From: Coptodactyla brooksi
Lineage: Eukaryota; Arthropoda; Insecta; Coleoptera; Scarabaeidae
Assembly (NCBI GenBank): GCA_033557675.1
Contig: JAWQRM010000122.1
Location: forward strand, 1-29,905
Length of the DNA stretch: 29,905 nt
Direction: 5' to 3'
Position numbers and translations under genes: made by a program. Of the stretch, positions 1 to 9,500 are shown piece after piece. Under the pieces are notes generated by a model. That model was not told where the DNA came from, did no database searches, and saw nothing but the letters and a program-made list of their open reading frames with translations. Every line of letters starts with the position of its first letter. Within the stretch, counting starts at the first letter, position 1.

Positions 1-76
1 CAAACCAAATCCCCTTGGACTTTTTTTATTTGTATTTGGTTGGTGCGCAACCCTCTCTTTGGTTGGGGGGCCCCAC

Positions 77-1008
77 GACCTTATTTGGTTTTCAGTCCGG
101 ACACATGGAGTCCCAGAGGCGTATGTCCGGTGGATCAAACTACTCTACAACGGCGCCACCAGCGCCGTACGATGTGCCGCCGGTACCACCGACCCCTACG
201 CAATCCAAGTAGGTGTCCACCAGGGGTCAGCCCTATCACCATTATTGTTCATTCTTTGTATGGATACGGCGTCTGCGGGCCTATACAAATCACACCCATG
301 GACCCTACTATACGCTGATGACGTCATGATAGCCAGCGAAACCAGAGAAGGTCTCGAACATTTCAACGAATGGAAATTGCGCCTAGACAACTTTGGCATG
401 CGATTTAATCTGGCAAAAACCGAATACATGGAATGTGGACCTCAAACGAACGGAACGATCATGGTTGCTGGCGCACCACTCGCTAAAACCGTCGAGTTTC
501 GATATCTCGGATCCCGGATAGCCTCGAATGGCGATTTGACAGGAGAGGCACGATCACGAATCAGCAACGCTTGGATGAAGTGGCGCCAAGTCACTGGAGT
601 CCTATGTGACAGGAAAATTCCTATCCGACTAAAGTCAAGAATCTACCGTACCGTCGTCTGGCCAGTGGCATTGTATGGAGCAGAATGCAGGCCCGCAACA
701 AAACGACAGGAACAATCACTGCATACGACGGAAATGAGAATGTTGCGGTGGACGCTGGGCCTCACACGATTTAATCGTGTAACGAATGAAGACGTGAGGA
801 AGAGACTCGGAGTTATCCCCATCCAGCAAAAAATGCAAGAAGCCTGAGTCCCGAAGGTCGGCGGCGCCAAGGACGTCCGAAAAAACGGTGGACGGATTTC
901 CTGCAAATAGGCATGCGACTCGCTGGCGTCCACCAACCCGATGCCACAGACCAAGCACGGTGGAGAGCGAAATGCAAAAAGGCGGACCTTGCACCCATGC
1001 GGGATTAA
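77..1008 (+). pseudogene. RTE-like non-LTR retrotransposon reverse transcriptase, 5'-truncated relic
   Basis: This is the C-terminal part of a LINE reverse transcriptase, which would copy element RNA into DNA at the target site. The frame is open from about 77 to the stop at 845-847. Visible marks are the GVHQGSALSPLLFILCMD block, the catalytic YADD at 311-322 and the thumb/C-terminal blocks YLGSRI, KWRQVTGVLCD, YGAEC and EMRMLRW. After 847 the protein continues in another frame (about 853-1008) with GRPKKRW and a terminal KADLAPMRD, so a deletion plus frameshift has killed the ORF. The endonuclease domain and the N-terminal RT part are absent, the usual result of 5' truncation. The short 3' tail ends in an AAG repeat, as RTE-type elements end in short tandem repeats. 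Assignment to RTE rather than another LINE clade is from recognition only. Confidence 0.85.
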
Positions 1009-1012
1009 CGTC

Positions 1013-1034
1013 AAGAAGAAGAAGAAGAAGAAGA
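1013..1034 (+). repeat. (AAG)n tail of the LINE
   Basis: About seven AAG units follow the LINE stop codon within a few bases. They probably mark the 3' end of the retrotransposon, because piggyBac coding sequence starts directly after them. Confidence 0.7.
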
Positions 1035-1040
1035 GGACGA

Positions 1041-2057
1041 CAAGAGGCCACAAATGATACTAGATTATAATCTGCCAAAGGGGTGTTTGGTACGTTAGAT
1101 GAAAGTATTGCAGAATATACTGGCAAAAGAAAAACCATTCGATGGCCTATTATTTTGTTCTATAATATACAATCGAGTCGCGATAACTCGAAGTCAAAGG
1201 GACCGGCTAAATACCTTCGAGTTATCGGAAGTTCGAGTTATCGGATGTCGCCCCCTCCTCCCTTCCCAAGCAAAACTTTTGTTATAAAAAATCGTGTATG
1301 GTCGGCGTTGTGCTTTGAGGCGACGTCTTTTTTCTTACATTGCGGATTCCGTTCAATTTCATTGATTAATTTAGCTTTTTGTGTCAAACTAAGCGTATTT
1401 AACTTCCGTTTTAACATTATTCAAAGCGAACGTAAACGTGCGGTATAGTTCCCCCCACTCACCAATCAGAATCAGTCTGCGAGGGGAGAGGGGGTTTCCG
1501 CGCCCGCAGACTGGGAGAGTGACACAATGCAAACGGGTTTTTCCCATCTGAATGATAAGGAATGCGATCGATAACTTCGACTTAAAAGGTGTCACTTCGA
1601 CATATGGAGATAACTTTACATTGAAAAACATTAAATTCTTTTGGGACTTGAAAATTGAATGAAAATTTCGAGATAAACGAATATTCGACTTATGAGGGTA
1701 CGCGACTCGACTGTACTTGACGTTGGTACTTATGCTAGTGCTTATTTCTGCTATGGAGAAAAATAAATCCAGATTGGAATAAGAACGTTCTGTACAAGAA
1801 AAGTCTATTTCTGGAAGAATTGGGCAAACTGATAGTAACAAGTCATTCAACAAGCTACTGCCATAATAAAGCAAATTCAAGATCAACGTGGCGAAGTAGC
1901 AGTGCCATCTACATCTGGTACAATAAGTGAAAATAAAAGAGCACGATGTAAAATGTGTCCATCAAAATGTGACAAAACAGGTACAATATATTGTAAGTGT
2001 AATAAATATTTGTGTAAGGTGCATGTGATGTCTGACTGTCATCAGTGTAAAGATTAG
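1041..2057 (+). pseudogene. piggyBac transposase, C-terminal half, interrupted relic
   Basis: This is the C-terminal half of a piggyBac-type DDE transposase. The first block (1041-1169) reads MILDYN, then after a one-base frame change GVFGTLDE and CKRKT-like GKRKTIRWP, the region around the last catalytic Asp in this family. It is cut at a TA dinucleotide by the element at 1170-1713. After that element, with one TA copy removed, the frame resumes exactly (LFYNI then LDVG), followed by NPDWNK and LFLEELGKLIV. The end is a cysteine-rich zinc-binding tail (RCKMCPSKCD, YCKCNKYLCKVH, CHQC) and a stop at 2055-2057. The 3' end of the element is plausibly at 2321, where AGTAGGG meets TTAA at 2322-2325. 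Frameshifts after the second block show it is dead. The LINE sits immediately upstream, so the N-terminal half is not visible here. Confidence 0.85.
1170..1713. mobile_element. Tigger/pogo-like non-autonomous element with TA target duplication
   Basis: The ends are inverted copies: CAATCGAGTCGCG at the left and, reading inwards on the other strand, CAGTCGAGTCGCG at the right. Each end is flanked by TA (1168-1169 and 1714-1715), the target of Tc1/mariner/pogo transposases. Subterminal repeats of TCGAGTTATCGGA near 1221-1246 resemble Tigger-type ends. The 544-bp interior has no recognisable transposase, so it would have moved using a transposase supplied elsewhere. It lies inside the piggyBac reading frame, and removing it with one TA restores that frame. 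Confidence 0.8.
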
Positions 2058-2389
2058 GCAGTAATTAGATGCACATCACAATTTATTTGGTATTCTCTCT
2101 TGTTTTTAGATTTAGTGTTTGTAATGCTTTTTATTATAATACATTTTACTTTTGTTAGTAATAAGATTGCTTTTCATCGTTGTTTGCGTTTATGTACTGT
2201 AATAAAATCACAATATATTAATTTCGAGCTATTCTTGACGATCCTCCTGTACCTGCATACATCTGGTCACTATGACCCCAAGGACTACAAGTGTATAGTA
2301 AAATTAAGGAGAACAGTAGGGTTAAATCAGTGTCTCCGCGTAAATTAAATCGTGAATCAAGACGATCGAGAAGACTGGGTCGACATTAA

Positions 2390-2776
2390 ATGAGAAAAAA
2401 ACCGAGGGCCGCGGAGCAAAAGGAGCGAAGAGAACGTCACGCAAGTTCTCGTCAGGCAACCTGCCATATATCCAATGCGAATGGGCCGGTAGTGAAGGAT
2501 ATGTTTTCTAACAAATTGATATCGCGCAGAGGTTATATCTCATGCCCCCCACGCAGTCCAGATTTGACGCCTTCTGATTTTTTATGGGGTTATCTCAAAA
2601 GTCGGGTTTGCATAAATAAACCAACCACAATATCCCAACTTAAGGCAAATATTCGTCAAGAAATAATCGACATCTTACGGAGTTTGTACCAAAGAGTGTT
2701 TCAAAATCTCGGCACTAGATTCAAGGAATGCCAGCGTCGAGATAGTACACATTTAGACGACGTTAGTTCTACGTAG
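2390..2776 (+). pseudogene. Tc1/mariner-type transposase C-terminal relic
   Basis: From about 2500 the frame encodes the end of a mariner-family transposase catalytic domain. Visible are CPPRSPDLTPSDFLWGYLK, containing the last catalytic Asp of the DDD triad, then NKPTTISQLKANI and a C-terminal RFKECQRRDSTHLDD with its stop at 2774-2776. The first two catalytic Asp residues and the DNA-binding domain are missing, and the residues before about 2480 look unrelated. It sits about 65 bp after the putative piggyBac 3' end. It belongs to the insect group whose full members start with a DUF4817 helix-turn-helix, like the separate copies near 6.5-7.3 kb and 16.5 kb. Confidence 0.8.
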
Positions 2777-3254
2777 TGATCTTCTCATTTGTCTACTTTT
2801 ATTTAAACATGTACACTCATTTTTGATTACACTTGTAGCTTTTCTTTCTTGTGGCAGAAAGGAAGCATGTCTACATCCTTACTTTCTGAAAAATACTTTT
2901 CGCAAGTCATTTGTTTACAAAATTTCATGGACAGGAAATCTCAAAGTTTACTAGGAAATAAGTAAGGAAGGAAGCATAATGTTTATGAAACACGTATAGC
3001 CTATTTTATTTTAAATGTCAGTATCCACAAATATATTAGCACAATGGTTTTATGCCTGGAATGATTTATTACAGCTTTAATACACTTTTATTTTATCTAC
3101 ATTCAGATTTCCTATGGCATATGAATTTTGGCTAATACAGATAATGATCGATAATTTGCAATTATAAACATCCTGAAATATAAACTGATATTATCGCACC
3201 TTTGTTCTATCATGTTGATTATACATATTAATACGTATTTTAATCTTTTTTTAG
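2777..3254 (+). other. End of upstream Piezo intron
   Basis: This is AT-rich intron sequence between the mariner relic and the first Piezo exon in the window. I see no gene, RNA or clear repeat in it. It ends in the T-rich acceptor tract at 3241-3254. Confidence 0.6.
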
Positions 3255-3501
3255 GAAAATTCGCAACATTAGCCTTACTTTGTCTCTGTGCTACTCTCCA
3301 ACCATCAGTCCAGGGAGGCTTATATTTTTTGGTCTTCATATGTTCTGCGACATGGGTGTCGTGTTCGAAAAGATTAGGAAAAGGTTTTGCAATTGTGATC
3401 AGAATGACAATGGTTGTCCTGTTCGCCCATATATTAGCTCTCTTTCTATTTCAACTACACTACTTTCAAGAGATTCTTGGGACTGATAGTCCATACCAAA
3501 G
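3255..3501 (+). CDS. Piezo: Piezo exon (first in window): N-terminal blade helices
   Basis: The acceptor is a T-rich tract ending TTTTTTTAG at 3254. The exon opens with two bases of a split codon and closes with two (AG, completed by G of the next exon). It encodes three hydrophobic segments including LALLCLCATLQPSVQGGLYF and VVLFAHILALFLFQLHYF, the typical Piezo pattern of a helix, a short QPS loop and another helix. The donor is AG|GTAGGA. The preceding coding exon is upstream of the window. Confidence 0.92.
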
Positions 3502-6500
3502 GTAGGAAATAAGGTAATTAAAAAACCCGTTGTTAACATGGAATTTTTAATAACAGGTACTTTGCTCTAACAACATTCTACACGACAAACACATCGGGTG
3601 ATCCAAGGCAGTTCATCTCGGCAACAAATGAATGGGACAGCATCCTGAATCCTTTTATGCTTGTTCTACTCTTTTACATATCGGCCTTACTATCGAAAGA
3701 ATTAATAAAGCCTATGGTAAGTGATGTTGATGGTAAAGTAAAGATATATCTCAATGATAATTGTTCTAACTAACGGTTGGGAGTGATAATTTTTTTAGCC
3801 GCAAATAAAACCAGGCGCTTTTTCGCGTCTAGAGGGCAGCTTCAACGGGCCTCTCCGACGGCAAGTCTCGAAACGACTGTCGGACAGGCGCCTGCTAAGA
3901 TCTGCCACAACTAGAACTCGTTGGCATAATGCCACACGAAAAGTCAGAGTAAGGGCGAAATAACACAAATGCTGTCATGGCTGTTTTTATAATCTTATTT
4001 TGCGAAAATTTGTTGATGTACTTTTTATGTTTCTTTAACCCGACGCCGATGATGCTAGGTCATATTGGCCGGGGAATACACATGCAATTGAAATCTGCAA
4101 GTAGCTTGCATGCAAGTAAATAACGTATGTCTGTAGATGGCACAAGGGGGTATATTTCCAAGTGAAATGGCATACAACTTGAAAGTTTTAAATTAAAGCC
4201 TGGCGGCAGTTTGTCATATGGCCCATTCCACATACAGTCATTGATAGTTTGCTTGAGTTCCCCCACTATCACCACAGCAGATTGCATGTCAAAAAATCAA
4301 ATTTTCATGTTGGATCCGTTTGTTTGCCATTTTATTAGGTGCACATGATTGATTAATAATACTAAGAAAAAAAATCATATGCTATGCAAGCTACTTGCAT
4401 GCCTTCTACAGGCATGCCTCTTAATGAATACAGGTATATCAGCTGGTACTTGCAAGTACCTTGCATGCCATTGTGCATGCATGTGTATTCCGGTCCATTG
4501 ACCTGAGGTGATTTCAAACGGTCTTATATATTTTTTTACCCTTCCATACAATTGGCCGTTTATGTAGCTGGAGATACAGTCCTCTCTACTCAAACCACTG
4601 GTGTATTCAGTGCAATGCCACCTACGCAACAAGATATATGTGCTTCAAATCAGAACGGGTAAATATGACATGAAAATAATTATTTTCGTGTCATTGGCGC
4701 CGGGTTAATAATAATAATATTTGTTACCAGTAATTACTTTTTGGCCAGTGTAATTTTCCTCTGCAAGCTCCTATAATAATAAATCGTGGTGTATCATGCC
4801 CAGATGCTTGATTCTGAGGCTGCAGGTGTGGTTAAGAAAATGCATAATAATAATATATTCAAAGCGATTGAATTTTTTGTCATTGTAAGGGTATCGAAAA
4901 TCAACATTTTTGGAAATTTTGAGCTTCAGAATTTCTTCAAAGAAGTTTAAACTTATCTGTCAGCCATATGATTAAATTAGCTACCGCTATTAGGATTTAA
5001 CTAACTTATAATCAATTATAGTTTCAGTCTACTTTATATTGAGTGGTATGATATGATGTTATTACTGCTTTTATTACTATATGAAATAAGTAATTATTTA
5101 ATAGTGGAGCACTTGCCATGAAAGCGGAAGATCGCAGGTTTGAATCCTGCTTCAGCATTCTAAAATGAAATGGTATTCTCCACATGCAGGAATAGCAGTT
5201 CCATTACAAAAATTCTTACACCATATCAGCATATTCAACATGTGCATATATACGTCTGGTTATAACTGCACCTACGTATAGTTGACAATTGAATTAATGT
5301 TCATCTCTTAAAACATTAACTTCGTCCTGAATCACAGGAAGAGTAGTTAATATTCTTCCTGTATATACTTCATAACTTGCAGGTTTTTGCATAATAGCGT
5401 ACATGTTTGACAAGTATCTGGTAACAAATGTATTAATTCACTGTTCATAATTTTCGTTCTCATCCTTAATCAATATTATTTATGATCTTTCTTTCTCTCT
5501 CTCTCTCTTTATCTATCTATTTTTAAATTGAATGTATTACACTTAACCACAGAAGCCCGAGGTGAAAATAAGCCACTTACCAAAACGCATGTCAAAGTTA
5601 CAGCTTATTATGGAAAAAATCAGATTTTTACTTATAAACCCAAAATGAGTTATCACATTAGTTTGAATGTTCATATTTACTTATTATAAATGGCATTGAT
5701 TTTTACCTACGCAGAAATCATAAGTTTATCATACTTTTTAAAGTTAAAGAGCAAGATATGCCAGATGAATTGTGTTTCCATAATAATAGTGTCGTAAACT
5801 GCTGCAAATCCGTACTGGATAAGACAAACTCATTTTCAAAACATTTGGAGTGTTAATGTTTGGTGAGGAATCATCGATGGGCATCTAATAGGATCTTATT
5901 TCTATCAAAGAGAAATTTTGTGTCATTTTGAAGTGTGTGTTACAAAAGCATTGCGAAAACATTGTTCGAAATGCTTAGAATGCATTGGCTGCATGCTAAT
6001 GGCAGACAATAACGTTTTTGCATAGCACTCTAGAGTCGAACATATTTATTGATTTATTTAGAAAATTTTGTTATAAAACCATAAATTTTTTGTACTCGCA
6101 TGAAAAGAATAAACGAGCAGCTATCAAATTTTTCTGAAGAAAGTGTACCACTCCATTTAAAAAACTGTAACTTGATTTTTTTGGAGACGCCTTTTAGGTG
6201 TGTGAACATCAACTCTAGGTCTGACATACAGCTCTTTGCTTACTCTATACGACAGTTTTTCTCCTGAAACGATATCTCTTACCAATTCCAAAATATTCGA
6301 GTAGGGAAATCATCCTTGGATCACTGTACATATGTACAATCTATTTGTTGGAACAGACTTCTTCCATGTTTCAACGAGATGGCACTTATCTTCACCTTGA
6401 ACTGGCCTTACTTCGAATATACTATATGTAGGCATACGCATACATAAATACAATTATACAATACACATACAGGGTAGGGCAGAAACAATTAGACGATTAA

Positions 6501-9500
6501 TAGCTTGAAAATGAACACTTTAATTGAAAACTAAATAATAGGTACACAAGTGTAAAGAGCATGAAAAAGCATTTCGTTTTCAAGTCACTTTTTGAGATCA
6601 CTAAGGTGAGCTCCATTGGAGGTAATTCACACCTTTGTATGTTGTCTCAGATTGTCCATGACTTTCCTCAGCAAATCCAGAATTGCATGAATATCTTCCC
6701 GGATGTAATCCTTCAGTGAGTTGAAAATGAGCTTTCTCGGACATTATCAGGTGACCAAGGAATTGCAGCGTTGTATCGATTATTTGCAGAAATGTCCTGC
6801 AAAATTCGTTCTACTGATTCAAATCTCGGGGAAGGAGTTGTTACACTGAATTTTAAAGGGCTGAAACTTTAAATCCTCATGTAAGATGCATCGAACGGAT
6901 CTAGGCGACGAGCAGAATAAAAAGGACTGTGCTGGAAAGCTTGTGCCACTCTGCGAATATTCTCCAGTGTTTGCGTAGGTCAAGGGCGAACAGGAGGCTT
7001 CTTGTCGACAATGGATCCTGTAGACCTGAATTGTGTAACCTAATTCATTATTGTTTGGTGTGTGGGAACCTTTCCATTTCTTTCAATGTCGAAATGTTGT
7101 CGAAAAACTGGCTGCATTACCGCAGCGGAATCCTTATTCTTGAAGGACGCTTCCACAGAAAAAGTTCGATGCTCATCTGACCAATGCTGCATGATTACCA
7201 AGGGCTTTAAACTGCTTTACTCAGCGATGTGTGTTTCACTGTGTCAACTACAAAATTGTTGGCGTGGCGCCAAATTCAAATTGTCTAATTGTTTCTGCTT
7301 CATCCTGTATATTGCATAATTGTATTTGTGTTAATTGTAAAAATTACTCATGCTAATACAGGATTCATCGTTATTATCCCATGTTAACGTTCCTTTTCTC
7401 AAGGAGAAGATTTATTTCTGGTTGCTTAGGTTGGGTTGTTGTATTAATCTTAATGTAAGTCAATAGAGAATCCTAAAATCTTCCTTAGATCTCAATTGTG
7501 ATTGTTTGTGACCCATAGTGCCTTAGGGACATTTAAGATAAGGATCTTTGATAATTTTAGATGTTTGATGATGCGAGGGTTATTCAGAAACTGAGGTCCG
7601 ATTTCTCATTCGATTAGCTAGGGCGATTCGGACCTTAGTTTCCGAATAACCCTGAATTTTCGTGGTCCGTGCTAAAAACATGGTAAAAACGTTTATCTAA
7701 TGTGAATTTTATTTCATTATTCTTTTTTTTGTTATCTGAATAAATTGTAATTTATCTTGCCACAATAAAAGAACTTACAAAAGGAACTTTTGTGACTAGT
7801 GCGAATAGCGTAATTTTCTAAAGGTGAGTTTTGGATATAAGTGAGATGGAATATATATTGACTTATTTTGACTTCAGGAACAGGGAACAGGTGAAGTTTT
7901 GTACATTTGATTTCAAGATAGCCCATGTATACCATATTATACATATTAACGCATTTCCTTTATGAACATGTTATATTGTTGTGTTCATTTTATTAAACCG
8001 AACTAACTGATTTATTTAATGGGAATGATTGGCTTCTAACTGAAGATATTGGTTTCTAGATTTTGCTTCTTATATTTTGAAATTATTAGTCAACGTTTGC
8101 AGTTCATTGTGGGAAGCTGCATAAGTAGTCATGTTAAAAATGTAAAGAAAAAGAGTAAAAATACAAGCGACCTTCTGTGGTGGAAAACAGAACACTAAAA
8201 TCGCATACTTTGGGATTTAATAAATAATATTCTTTAAACTGATTTAGTTGTCAAGGATAGTGAGATAGCGCTCGCGGCAATTATTTGCTGCGGGGCTCTT
8301 GTGAAGATGTCGATGTGACCAGCGAAACGTGCGTCAAGCAAAATAAACTTTTCGGTTTTGGTGTAGTGGTGGCAATTGTTTAAACAAAATATATTACAAT
8401 TAACACACATTTCATCATTTTCATCTTACTAACTCATGAACAAATACCATAATTATTACAAAAACAGTCAAAGTAATTGTTCACCAAATTCTTAAATCTT
8501 CCAAGCTGAAATTTGAAATTAGATGTGTAGTAGTAACGTCACCTTCGCATTAAACTCTAACATAAAATTTACCATGGGGTTCATAGGGGTAGATTTGGAC
8601 GGTGAACTGATTATTATCCATCTCCTATGGGCATATATCCACCCGATTACTTGAACCCCAATCTCTAAGTTTTGTTAGTATACTACCCAAACTATTTTCT
8701 CTTGCATCGTCTGACATAACTCTTAATGAAGACTGCTATAATAGACAGCGAAACGTTGACGGTCAACTCAAAAACAAGGTCTAAACTAGGAAACCACTAT
8801 TTTCGACTGATTTTTTGTTCTATTTAGCTGAACAGCTTGCTATGCTTACTCTTTTATAGGTTAATCATTGGGACAGTCCCTCACTTTTGTCTGAGCAGAC
8901 GCCAGTACGTACTATTTTTATTATTTTGTTTTTGTTTTGTTCAGGCTTGGCCATATATTTCTTTCACGTCCTGACTATGCGTGCACTGGAACATTGTCAG
9001 ATTTTGTTAGCTTATGTATAGTGCACTTCTATTTTTTGTTTTGATTTCATTATTATGTTTGCTATGACTGTTTTCCACCCAATGAGTAACATGAGTGCAT
9101 TTTCTCAGCTGATGCGAGGGGTTAGTCCATCTAGGAGATATGGTTCTGATAAAAAGAAGGGACCTTCCATTTTACAGGATTCTACTGGAAGCGTGGTACT
9201 TTCTACTGTAGACCATTCACAAGATAACATTGATACTGGTCAGGATAATTTAGGTTGGTATTTAGGAGATATTCTTAATTATATTAATAATCTAGTACAT
9301 GTGCTACATTTTAAAGTAAAATATTATATTAAATAATTAGTGATTATATTAATGCTTTACCGACTGCGTGAATCCTGAGTAAATTTTATTATAATCTATC
9401 CTGAATCGATATTTCATAGCCATATACTACTATTTAGCGGTAACATTTTGGAATGCAAAATATTCCATATTTGTTTTTAAGCGCAAAATTTTACATAGCT

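Noticed and set aside
643..1138. Minus-strand open frames of 136 and 140 codons
   Set aside because: They are antisense to the LINE C-terminus and piggyBac start and are low-complexity; the + strand pieces match known families.
1389..1886. 165-codon minus-strand open frame
   Set aside because: It spans the Tigger-like element end and the piggyBac coding strand in antisense and shows no domain.
4375..4632. 85-codon minus-strand open frame
   Set aside because: It lies within the piggyBac-type MITE and follows its inverted repeats; there is no protein-like motif.
9055..9108. Upstream extension of the 9.1-kb Piezo exon to an ATG at 9055
   Set aside because: The acceptor at 9108 gives the required phase, and the preceding exon ends in phase 0; an internal start is not needed. 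An alternative promoter here cannot be excluded.
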